64,000 bases of DNA from an uncultured Lachnospiraceae bacterium (GTDB lineage Bacteria > Bacillota > Clostridia > Lachnospirales > Lachnospiraceae), in the NCBI GenBank assembly GCA_910584845.1, contig CAJUDH010000017.1, positions 1 to 64,000 on the forward strand. The letters are read 5' to 3'. Shown piece after piece: positions 8,503 through 15,222 of the stretch. Position 1 is the first letter of the stretch. Each line of letters begins with the position of its first letter. The position numbers and the translations under genes were made by a program. The notes beneath the pieces were generated by a model, which saw only the letters and a list, made by a program, of their open reading frames with translations, was not told the origin of the DNA and made no database searches.

Positions 8503-8769
8503 TTAATCAGCAGAAACTTCCGATACCATGGACGAAAAATCCAGGGAGAGCGTCCCAGATAAAAGACAGTCGTAGACGATTGCATGGTAACGAAAAGAAA
8601 TTTCATCAAGAAAGAAGTTGAAAAGCTGGTCAAAAAAATCAGCAGATTCACTTTCAACAATATCTTCGCAGTCAAGAAGCTTGTTGACCAAGGACAGCAA
8701 AGCAATTAAAGAATAAGGAGAAAGTTTAGAAATGTAATTTTTCCAATAAGAAAGGCTTGAATCTGACAT
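8503..8769 (-). CDS. Small acidic hypothetical protein of the element
   Basis: An 88-residue, leucine- and serine-rich acidic protein (LSYWKNYISKLSPYSLIALLSLV, then EDIVESESADFFDQLFNFFLDE). No family is recognised. It is the first gene of the minus-strand unit leading to rep and int, and is transcribed divergently from the ribbon-helix-helix gene at 8995 across a repeat-rich AT spacer. A role as an accessory to Rep or as a regulator is only a guess from position. Confidence 0.6.
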   Translation of the reverse strand: MSDSSLSYWKNYISKLSPYSLIALLSLVNKLLDCEDIVESESADFFDQLFNFFLDEISFRYHAIVYDCLLSGTLSLDFSSMVSEVSAD

Positions 8770-8916
8770 AATAGTAAACTCCTAAAATTAATTTTACAAC
8801 GCAGTAAGAACCTGCTTTTATATTTTGACAGTTACCAATGCACTGACAACAACCGCTTGAATATGAAATTAGAACATGATACAATAAAAAAACAAAATGA
8901 AATATATCTAGTATCT

Positions 8917-8981
8917 AGCATATATCTGCTATATATGGATATTACCATAGTAATGAGCATATGTCAAGCATATATCTGCTA
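8917..8981. promoter_or_regulatory. Repeated operator-like motif in a divergent promoter region
   Basis: The 15-mer AGCATATATCTGCTA occurs at 8917-8931 and again at 8967-8981, exactly 50 bases apart (about five helical turns). A partial copy AGCATATG lies at 8956, and a related ATATATCTAG at 8902. They sit between the divergent genes at 8769 and 8995, just before the ribosome site of the latter. Binding by the element's own ribbon-helix-helix protein is a reasonable inference. Confidence 0.5.
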
Positions 8982-8994
8982 AGAAAGGAACAAT

Positions 8995-9282
8995 ATGGGA
9001 AAAAATTTAGAGCCTCAATTTGCATTTAGATGTGACAAAATAACCATACAAAAATTGGAACATATTGCCCAAAAAAACACAAGAACTAGAAACCAAGAAA
9101 TGAAACATATCATCAAAAAATATATAAATCAATATGAAGCCGAACATGGAGAAATCCAAATAGAAGAGCAGGAAAAAAAGAAAATCAAAATTAATCCTCT
9201 AAATCCTCTGGGAACCGGATATGCAGCAGGAGACGCATTGGGGGAAATGGTTGTCGAAAAAATAAAACAAAGAAGAGATTGA
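8995..9282 (+). CDS. Ribbon-helix-helix-like DNA-binding protein of the element
   Basis: A 95-residue basic protein. Residues 8-45 (FAFRCDKITIQKLEHIA, then TRNQEMKHIIKKYIN) have the strand-helix-helix pattern of Arc/MetJ-type repressors. A charged linker and a short glycine-rich tail (GTGYAAGDALGEMVVEKI) follow. It is preceded by AAGAAAGGAAC and by the repeated AGCATATATCTGCTA motif, which suggests autoregulation and control of the divergent rep/int unit. The family assignment is from pattern only. Confidence 0.6.
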   Translation: MGKNLEPQFAFRCDKITIQKLEHIAQKNTRTRNQEMKHIIKKYINQYEAEHGEIQIEEQEKKKIKINPLNPLGTGYAAGDALGEMVVEKIKQRRD

Positions 9283-9307
9283 TAAAGCAAAGTTATCCCA
9301 TGTAGAA

Positions 9308-9400
9308 GTGGGGGGGCTTACGCGCTCCTACTCCCCATAGGTGCAACCAATCACTCAAAACTACCGACGATAACCGCGCTAAGCCTAAAACCACCCCCAC
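9308..9400. repeat. Long-range inverted repeat in element non-coding DNA
   Basis: GTGGGGG (9308-9314), GGCTTA (9315-9320) and GCGC (9322-9325) can pair in order with CCCCCAC (9394-9400), TAAGCC (9380-9385) and GCGC (9376-9379). The enclosed loop contains CCTACTCCCC, which shares CCTACT with the loop at 8402. The 286-base gap between the two plus-strand genes holds no other gene. It may be a second replication signal or a structured RNA. Confidence 0.45.
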
Positions 9401-9568
9401 CTCCGCAACCATAACGGTATACAAATGGGAAAATGAATTGCACTAATACAGGAAAAAATTCTGATCGTTTAGCTTTAAAAAGGGCAGATCAAATAGCCAG
9501 ACAATAAAATTGTATATACAATATCAATTGAAACACATTAAAAACAAATACAGATAGGAGAGAGGAAC

Positions 9569-9808
9569 ATGACCGACAATGAAATCATTGAAGCATTAAA
9601 AACTTTGTTAAAGCCTATGGAAAACCATATGGAAGAAATTGACTTAAAACTTGATAAACTTGATTTAAAAATTGAAAGCCTGCGCCTGGAGAACAAAACA
9701 GAGCACAGGTTAATTCGAAAAGACGTTGAACATCTAAACGATGAAATGGAAACCGTAATAGAAGCACTAAGGGCAAAGAACATTTTGCCATTACCCAAGC
9801 AAATGTAA
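9569..9808 (+). CDS. Coiled-coil hypothetical protein of the element
   Basis: A 79-residue protein that is almost entirely heptad-patterned coiled coil (MENHMEEIDLKLDKLDLKIE, then HRLIRKDVEHLNDEMETVIE). It starts behind a strong AGGAGAGAGGAAC site. Short proteins of this type are common in mobile elements and phages, but the function is unknown. The opposite-strand frame covering the same DNA is a shadow. Confidence 0.65.
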   Translation: MTDNEIIEALKTLLKPMENHMEEIDLKLDKLDLKIESLRLENKTEHRLIRKDVEHLNDEMETVIEALRAKNILPLPKQM

Positions 9809-9838
9809 TCGCGAAAGGCTAGGTGCATCCAGGCCAAC

Positions 9839-9909
9839 GCGCTGTCATGTAATCAAGAGATCTTTAAAACGGCCTTCGGCCTAAAGACCTCTTGCCTACA
9901 TGATAGCGC
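9839..9909. other. 71-nt long hairpin (candidate single-strand origin, part 1)
   Basis: GCGCTGTCATGTA (9839-9851) pairs with TACATGATAGCGC (9897-9909). CAAGAGATCTTTA (9854-9866) pairs with TAAAGACCTCTTG (9882-9894). GGCC-TTC-GGCC closes the tip. The two long arms have a single wobble each. This is far longer than a terminator and carries no T-tract, and it lies between the coiled-coil gene and the second ribbon-helix-helix gene. Confidence 0.7.
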
Positions 9910-9915
9910 ATTTCA

Positions 9916-9981
9916 GTATGTCAAGGGCTGCCCTACGGCGTATCGCCCGCCAAAAGCAGGCGGGCTTGTCCCTTGACATAC
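9916..9981. other. 66-nt branched hairpin (candidate single-strand origin, part 2)
   Basis: A perfect 12-bp stem GTATGTCAAGGG / CCCTTGACATAC encloses a second perfect 7-bp hairpin, GCCCGCC-AAAAGCA-GGCGGGC. It starts six bases after the previous long hairpin ends. A third, bulged stem (9983-10002, GCAGGGTT/AACCTGC) continues into the 3' end of the next gene. Consecutive long hairpins in gene-free DNA are typical of single-strand origins or packaging signals. Confidence 0.7.
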
Positions 9982-9993
9982 GGCAGGGTTATC

Positions 9994-10203
9994 TCAACCT
10001 GCAGGTTTTGAGACAATGCTTGCCGAACCATTATCAATAGAACGATAATAAGCAATCAATGCCTGCTTGACAATCTGGGCCTTATGGACACCATAAACGG
10101 CAGCATCCGTTGCGATGCGTTCATAAAGAATGTCTGGAAGCCAGAGACTAAACCGTCTTTGGGGAATAGATTTACTGAAGCTTCCATAGTATTGTTTTGA
10201 CAT
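9994..10203 (-). CDS. CopG-like ribbon-helix-helix protein of the element
   Basis: A 69-residue protein. RRFSLWLPDILYERIATDAA and KAQIVKQALIAYYRS match the strand-helix-helix of CopG/Arc-type DNA-binding proteins. An AGGAGGTAATTTT site precedes the ATG. It lies 50 bases inside attR on the minus strand. In similar elements such proteins control copy number or excision, or assist the relaxase; which applies here is not visible. Confidence 0.7.
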   Translation of the reverse strand: MSKQYYGSFSKSIPQRRFSLWLPDILYERIATDAAVYGVHKAQIVKQALIAYYRSIDNGSASIVSKPAG

Positions 10204-10252
10204 AAAATTACCTCCTATTTATGAAAATTATTTTTTGCAACTAACCAAATTA

Positions 10253-10352
10253 AGACTCTTAATCTATTTGTCCAGGGTTCGAGTCCCTGAGGGCGCATTT
10301 AAAGTTCTGATTTTGCGGGCTGCGAACCGTGGGGTCGGGGCTTTTTTCTTTT
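10253..10352 (+). repeat. attR: right 100-bp direct repeat with tRNA-Lys fragment
   Basis: An exact copy of 6229-6328. It carries only the 3' 45 bases of tRNA-Lys, from the 3' end of the anticodon stem's 5' strand through the discriminator base, and cannot form a tRNA. It should be the chromosomal 3' end displaced when the element integrated. Confidence 0.9.
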
Positions 10353-10372
10353 GTATCTTTAAGAAACCTTAA

Positions 10373-10401
10373 TTGAATTATCTTTTATTGTATGATATAG
10401 T
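10373..10401 (+). promoter_or_regulatory. Promoter for rfbA
   Basis: TTGAAT (10373-10378) and TATAGT (10396-10401) with a 17-base spacer lie just outside attR and 40 bases before the rfbA start. The promoter is therefore chromosomal and not brought by the element. Confidence 0.6.
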
Positions 10402-10441
10402 ACAAAAGATAACCGTAAAATAAGTATAAGGGAGACACAAA

Positions 10442-11335
10442 ATGAAAGGAATTATTCTCGCCGGCGGCTCCGGCACCCGCCTTTATCCGTTGACGAAGGT
10501 CACCTCAAAGCAATTATTGCCTATTTATGACAAGCCTATGATCTATTACCCCCTGTCTGTCTTGATGAATGCCGGCATCCGGGATATTTTGATTATTTCT
10601 ACCCCGGAGGACACCCCCCGCTTTGAATCCCTCCTAAACGACGGGTCCCAATTTGGCGTACACCTGCATTACGCTGTCCAGCCCAAACCGGAAGGGCTTG
10701 CACAGGCATTTATTATCGGTGAAAATTTCATTGGCAAAGAATCTGTGGCTATGGTATTGGGGGATAATATTTTCCATGGGCAGGGCTTAAAAAAACGCCT
10801 CCTAGCCGCTGCATCCAAAGAATCCGGGGCCACTGTATTCGGATACTATGTAGATGACCCGGAACGGTTTGGCATTGTGGAATTTAATGAAAGCGGCAAG
10901 GCCATTTCCATCGAAGAAAAACCTAAAAAACCAAAGTCCAATTATTGTGTCACCGGTTTATATTTTTATGACAACCATGTAGTAGAATACGCAAAAAATT
11001 TAAAGCCTTCTGCCCGGGGCGAATTGGAAATCACAGACTTAAACCGGATCTATCTGGAAAATGGGCAATTGGACGTGACCTTACTGGGCCAGGGTTTTAC
11101 CTGGCTGGATACCGGTACCCATGAATCACTGGTGGAAGCCACCAATTTTGTCAAAACCATTGAAGCCCACCAGCATAGGAAAATCGCATGCCTGGAAGAA
11201 ATTGCCTGGCTTAACGGATGGATCAGCCAGGAACAAGTGATGGAGACCTACGAACTGCTGAAAAAAAACCAATATGGCCAATATTTAAAAGACGTATTGG
11301 ACGGAAAGTATATTGATAAACTGCATAACCTCTAA
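10442..11335 (+). CDS. rfbA: Glucose-1-phosphate thymidylyltransferase
   Basis: A 297-residue nucleotidyltransferase making dTDP-glucose, the first step to dTDP-L-rhamnose for cell-surface polysaccharide. The start shows GGSGTRLYPLT, the nucleotide-binding loop. EKPKKPKSNY (about residue 160) and the full RmlA length are present. AAGGGAGACACAAA precedes the ATG. It heads the rfbA-rfbB-rfbD series directly after the tRNA-Lys element. Confidence 0.93.
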   Translation: MKGIILAGGSGTRLYPLTKVTSKQLLPIYDKPMIYYPLSVLMNAGIRDILIISTPEDTPRFESLLNDGSQFGVHLHYAVQPKPEGLAQAFIIGENFIGKESVAMVLGDNIFHGQGLKKRLLAAASKESGATVFGYYVDDPERFGIVEFNESGKAISIEEKPKKPKSNYCVTGLYFYDNHVVEYAKNLKPSARGELEITDLNRIYLENGQLDVTLLGQGFTWLDTGTHESLVEATNFVKTIEAHQHRKIACLEEIAWLNGWISQEQVMETYELLKKNQYGQYLKDVLDGKYIDKLHNL

Positions 11336-11456
11336 CGCCTGCGAAGTATAAAAAGCACAAATATAACAATGCAGAAGAATATAAAAAAACGCAAAAAGGC
11401 ACAATAACAATTAGCGTACTGGCACCCCCTTGCCTATTCACCTACCAGGCCGCGTC

Positions 11457-11497
11457 GGGTTTTCTAGCCGTAGCTACCGCTACGCCGCTGAAAACCC
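11457..11497. repeat. Imperfect inverted repeat in the rfbA-rfbB gap
   Basis: GGGTTTTC (11457-11464) pairs with GAAAACCC (11490-11497). Inside, AGC/GCT and CGTAGC/GCTACG extend the stem with short bulges around the loop TACC. It lies in the 247-base space where rfbC is often found in related clusters. There is no T-tract on the plus side; it may be a message-stabilising or attenuating hairpin. Confidence 0.4.
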
Positions 11498-11582
11498 ACT
11501 TTACTGATGAATGAAAACCCTGTGGGGGTTCACCAATATCATGCAGGCAGAACACCAGGCAATACAAGAAAGGAAAAAAATA

Positions 11583-12605
11583 ATGAAATTTATCGTTACA
11601 GGCGGAGCCGGGTTTATTGGCGGGAACTTCGTCCACTATATGGTAGAAAAATACCCTCAAGATCAAATTATCAACCTGGATGCCCTAACTTATGCGGGCA
11701 ATCTGGAAACCTTACAGCCGGTGGAAGGCAAAACCAACTATAAATTTATCAAAGGCGATATTACAGACCGGGATTTTATCTTTGGCCTATTTGAAAAAGA
11801 AAAGCCCGACGTCATCGTTAATTTTGCGGCGGAAAGCCATGTAGACCGTTCTATTACCGACCCGGATATTTTTGTCCGTACCAATGTAATGGGAACCACA
11901 ACGTTGCTTGATGCCTGCAAAGCCCATGGCATCCAACGTTACCACCAGGTATCTACAGACGAAGTATACGGCGACCTGCCTTTAGACCGTCCGGATTTAT
12001 TCTTCACAGAAGAAACGCCGCTGCACACTTCCAGCCCTTATTCCTCATCCAAAGCCAGCGCAGATTTATTTGTCATGGCCTACCACCGTACCTTTGGCAT
12101 CCCTGTGTCCATTTCCCGCTGCTCCAACAATTATGGGCCTTACCAATTTCCGGAAAAGCTTATCCCTTTGATGATCAGCCGGGCCTTGGCAGATGAAGCA
12201 CTCCCTGTATACGGAAACGGCGCCAATGTCCGGGATTGGCTCCATGTATATGACCATTGCCAGGCCATTGACCTGATTATACGCAAAGGCAGCGACGGAT
12301 GTATATACAATATTGGCGGGCACAATGAACATTCCAACCTGGAAGTGGTAAAAACTATCCTGCAGGCATTGGGCAAACCGGATAGCCTGATCAAATATGT
12401 CAAAGACCGTCCGGGCCATGACATGCGTTATGCGATTGACCCGGCCAAACTGGAGCGGGACTTGGGCTGGGAACCGGTATATAATTTCCAAACGGGGATC
12501 CGCCAAACCATCCAATGGTACTTAGACAACCGGGAATGGTGGGAACACATCATCAGTGGGGAATACAGCCATTATTTTGAAAAGATGTACAAAGGCCGCG
12601 TATAA
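11583..12605 (+). CDS. rfbB: dTDP-glucose 4,6-dehydratase
   Basis: A 340-residue short-chain dehydrogenase family enzyme converting dTDP-glucose to the 4-keto-6-deoxy sugar. The NAD loop GGAGFIGGNF (residues 7-16), STDEVYGDL and the catalytic YSSSKASADLF (YxxxK) are all present. The frame is open 24 codons further upstream, but the start at 11583 follows AAGAAAGGAAAAAAATA and gives the family N-terminus MKFIVTGGAG. Confidence 0.94.
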   Translation: MKFIVTGGAGFIGGNFVHYMVEKYPQDQIINLDALTYAGNLETLQPVEGKTNYKFIKGDITDRDFIFGLFEKEKPDVIVNFAAESHVDRSITDPDIFVRTNVMGTTTLLDACKAHGIQRYHQVSTDEVYGDLPLDRPDLFFTEETPLHTSSPYSSSKASADLFVMAYHRTFGIPVSISRCSNNYGPYQFPEKLIPLMISRALADEALPVYGNGANVRDWLHVYDHCQAIDLIIRKGSDGCIYNIGGHNEHSNLEVVKTILQALGKPDSLIKYVKDRPGHDMRYAIDPAKLERDLGWEPVYNFQTGIRQTIQWYLDNREWWEHIISGEYSHYFEKMYKGRV

Positions 12606-12631
12606 TAAAAAGCGGACAGAATGGAGGAAGC

Positions 12632-13474
12632 ATGAGAGTCTTAGTGACCGGATCCAAAGGGCAGCTTGGCACAGACCTAATGAATGAGCTGCAAAAAAGA
12701 GGGCTGGAAGCCATTGGCGTGGATGTGGAAGAGATGGATGTCACCGATGCCAAATCCTGCTGCCAGGTAATCGGCCAGGCCAATGTGGACGCAGTCATCC
12801 ATTGCGCCGCATATACTGCAGTAGATGCCGCCGAGGATAACGTAGAACTTTGCCGTAAAATTAACGGCTACGGCACCCGCAATGTGGCAGAAGCCTGCCG
12901 CAAAGCCGGGGTTAAGCTTATGTATATCAGTACGGATTACGTTTTTGACGGGCAAGGCTCCCGCCCCTGGGAGCCGGATGACGAAAGGCATCCATTGAAC
13001 GTATATGGGCTGACCAAATATGAAGGCGAGCTTGCCATAGAAGAACTTTTGGAACATTATTTTATTGTGCGTATCGCCTGGGTATTCGGCGTCCAGGGGA
13101 AAAACTTTATCAAAACCATGCTCAGGCTGGGAAAAGAAAAGGGGGCTGTTTCCGTAGTCAACGACCAGGTCGGTTCCCCTACCTACACCTATGACTTAGC
13201 CAGGCTTTTGGTGGATATGGTACAGACCGACCGGTATGGCCGCTATCATGCCACCAATGAAGGCTTATGCAGCTGGTATGAATTTGCCCGGGAGATTTTC
13301 CGCCAGGCCGGCATGGAAGAAGTGTCCGTAACGCCAGTTAGCAGTTCGGAATTTGCGGCCAAAGCAAAACGTCCGGAAAACAGCCGGATGAGCAAAGAAA
13401 AACTTTCTGAAAACGGATTCAGCCGTTTGCCCCATTGGCAGGATGCCTTAAAGCGTTTTTTGCAAGAAATATAA
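12632..13474 (+). CDS. rfbD: dTDP-4-dehydrorhamnose reductase
   Basis: A 280-residue RmlD that reduces dTDP-4-keto-L-rhamnose in the last step to dTDP-L-rhamnose. GSKGQLGTDL (cofactor loop), STDYVFDG and the YGLTKYEGE catalytic YxxxK are seen. It starts 26 bases after rfbB behind ATGGAGGAAGC. The preceding pathway step (3,5-epimerase, RfbC) has no gene in this cluster, so its substrate must come from an rfbC elsewhere. Confidence 0.93.
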   Translation: MRVLVTGSKGQLGTDLMNELQKRGLEAIGVDVEEMDVTDAKSCCQVIGQANVDAVIHCAAYTAVDAAEDNVELCRKINGYGTRNVAEACRKAGVKLMYISTDYVFDGQGSRPWEPDDERHPLNVYGLTKYEGELAIEELLEHYFIVRIAWVFGVQGKNFIKTMLRLGKEKGAVSVVNDQVGSPTYTYDLARLLVDMVQTDRYGRYHATNEGLCSWYEFAREIFRQAGMEEVSVTPVSSSEFAAKAKRPENSRMSKEKLSENGFSRLPHWQDALKRFLQEI

Positions 13475-13518
13475 AGGGAAGGGCATTCCTTTAAAACGGC
13501 CTAAAAAGGGAGGAAATT

Positions 13519-14892
13519 ATGGGAAAATATTTTGGAACCGACGGCTTCCGTGGGGAGGCCAACGTAAATTTGACAGTAGAACATGCCTATCAAGTGGGGC
13601 GCTTTTTGGGCTGGTATTACGGCCAAAACAGCCACCCTGCCCCTAACAACCCTGAAGGGCGGTGCCGTGTAGTTATCGGTAAAGATACCCGCAGAAGCAG
13701 CTACATGTTTGAATATTCCCTGGTGGCCGGGTTAACCGCCTCCGGCGCCGACGCGTACCTGCTCCACGTTACCACCACCCCCAGCGTGTCTTATGTGGTG
13801 CGGACAGAAGAATTTGATTGTGGAATTATGATATCAGCCAGCCACAACCCTTATTATGACAACGGTATTAAGGTTATCAACGGCAAAGGGGAAAAGCTGG
13901 AAGAAAATGTAATCGTGGAAATCGAACGTTATCTGGACGGTGAAATACCGGAAATCCCTTATGCCCAAAAAGACCAAATCGGGCGTACCATTGATTTCGC
14001 GGCCGGGCGCAACCGCTATATCGGGTATCTGATCTCCATTGCCACCCGTTCCTTTAAAAATAAAAAAGTAGCGCTGGATTGCGCCAACGGCAGCGCTTCT
14101 GCCATTGCCAAAAACGTGTTTGACGCATTGGGTGCGCAAACCTATGTAATGAACAATAATCCAAATGGGCTCAATATCAACACCGATTGTGGCTCTACCC
14201 ATATCCATGTCCTTCAGAAAATGGTAAAGGACTACGGTTGCGATATTGGCTTTGCTTATGACGGCGACGCAGACCGCTGCATTGCCGTGGACGAAAACGG
14301 GGAAATGGTAGACGGGGACAAAATCATGTATATCTGCGGCAAATACATGAAGGAAAACGGCTCCCTGGTCAACAACACGGTAGTAACTACCATTATGTCC
14401 AACTTCGGCCTGTATAAAGCTTTGGACCGGGAAGGCATAGCCTATGAAAAAACTGCCGTAGGCGATAAATATGTTTATGAAAATATGGTAACTAACGGCA
14501 ACTGCCTGGGCGGTGAACAGTCAGGCCATATTATTTTCAGCAAGCATGCCACTACCGGGGACGGGATCCTCACTTCCTTAAAAGTGATGGAAGTTATGCT
14601 GGAGAAAAAAGAACCCCTTAGCAAGCTGGCCTCTGAAGTGGAAATATTCCCGCAAGTACTGAAAAATGTGCGGGTACATGACAAACAGCTGGCCCAGGAT
14701 GACCCTCAGGTGCAGGCAGAAGTGGCCAAAGTCACCGAAAGCCTGGGAAGTGACGGCCGTATCTTGCTGCGCCAGTCCGGCACCGAGCCATTGGTCCGGG
14801 TAATGGTGGAAGCCTCCAGCGAGGAGCTATGTGAGGAATACGTAGACCAGGTCATCCGGGCCATGGAAAAACAGGGCCACCTGCTTCCCTAA
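13519..14892 (+). CDS. glmM: Phosphoglucosamine mutase
   Basis: A 457-residue alpha-D-phosphohexomutase. TDGFRGEAN at the start, the phosphoserine loop ISASHNPYYDNGIK (about residues 104-117), metal loop DGDADR (about 253) and C-terminal phosphate-binding RQSGTEPLVRVMVE are intact. GlmM turns glucosamine-6-phosphate into glucosamine-1-phosphate for peptidoglycan and UDP-GlcNAc. It follows rfbD by 44 bases, with AGGGAGGAAATT upstream, which suggests one transcription unit for envelope precursors. Confidence 0.9.
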   Translation: MGKYFGTDGFRGEANVNLTVEHAYQVGRFLGWYYGQNSHPAPNNPEGRCRVVIGKDTRRSSYMFEYSLVAGLTASGADAYLLHVTTTPSVSYVVRTEEFDCGIMISASHNPYYDNGIKVINGKGEKLEENVIVEIERYLDGEIPEIPYAQKDQIGRTIDFAAGRNRYIGYLISIATRSFKNKKVALDCANGSASAIAKNVFDALGAQTYVMNNNPNGLNINTDCGSTHIHVLQKMVKDYGCDIGFAYDGDADRCIAVDENGEMVDGDKIMYICGKYMKENGSLVNNTVVTTIMSNFGLYKALDREGIAYEKTAVGDKYVYENMVTNGNCLGGEQSGHIIFSKHATTGDGILTSLKVMEVMLEKKEPLSKLASEVEIFPQVLKNVRVHDKQLAQDDPQVQAEVAKVTESLGSDGRILLRQSGTEPLVRVMVEASSEELCEEYVDQVIRAMEKQGHLLP

Positions 14893-14999
14893 CCTTATAT
14901 TTCCAATAGCCCCAAAGCAATTGCCCAATTTTTCAGAACCGCTTGCAACAGGCAGAGAATTATGATAAAATAAAAAAACGTTGCGGCAAAATAGTCGGA

Positions 15000-15034
15000 A
15001 AATCCCGGATGTGGTCTGCATCTGGGATTTTTTA
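15000..15034 (+). terminator. Intrinsic terminator after glmM / before leuA
   Basis: AAATCCCGGATG (15000-15011) and CATCTGGGATTT (15019-15030) form a 12-bp stem with one wobble, loop TGGTCTG, followed by TTTT. It lies 107 bases after glmM and 190 bases before leuA. It probably ends the rfb-glmM transcript; an attenuator role for leuA is possible. Confidence 0.75.
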
Positions 15035-15099
15035 GCGTTTTGCCCTAGCGCAATCTATCAGTAAAGGAATGATAACGATGGGGTTAGGCCTAAAAGCGT

Positions 15100-15115
15100 G
15101 ACAATATTTATTGTC
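15100..15115. promoter_or_regulatory. Palindromic operator candidate upstream of leuA
   Basis: GACAATA-TT-TATTGTC is a perfect 7-bp-arm palindrome in the 188-base space between the terminator and leuA. The rest of that space holds no gene and no T-box specifier or antiterminator sequence that I can recognise. A dimeric repressor site controlling leuA is a reasonable guess. Confidence 0.45.
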
Positions 15116-15222
15116 GAAAAATATGGCGTGATTTACCGACTGTGATGCTGTAAAAGGATTTTGGGAACATGCAAGCGTAGTAAGGAAATTCTAAAAATAC
15201 ATGACACAGAATGGAGGAAATC

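Larger units (their letters stand above)
6229..10352. mobile_element. 4-kb tRNA-Lys-integrated mini-element (rolling-circle type)
   Basis: Perfect 100-bp direct repeats at 6229-6328 and 10253-10352 bound a 4,024-bp unit. The minus strand encodes, in order, an 88-residue protein, a Rep_trans initiator/relaxase and a tyrosine integrase. The plus strand encodes a ribbon-helix-helix-like protein and a coiled-coil protein. A second ribbon-helix-helix protein lies next to the right repeat on the minus strand. Structured non-coding DNA occurs at 8394-8492, 9308-9400 and 9839-9981. No transfer, capsid, Zot-like ATPase, resistance or restriction gene is visible. The best reading is a minimal integrative mobilizable element or integrated cryptic replicon; excision and mobility are inferred. 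Confidence 0.85.

Noticed and set aside
9538..9837. Minus-strand 99-codon frame opposite the coiled-coil gene
   Set aside because: Serine/phenylalanine-rich translation typical of the complement of a Lys/Glu-rich coiled coil; the plus-strand gene has the ribosome site.
6229..10352. Interpretation as an inovirus-like prophage
   Set aside because: Rep_trans proteins occur in filamentous phages, but no Zot/pI ATPase, coat-like small membrane proteins or adsorption protein are present.
14893..15222. T-box leader for leuA
   Set aside because: I looked for the conserved T-box antiterminator sequence and did not find it; only a simple terminator and a palindrome are present.
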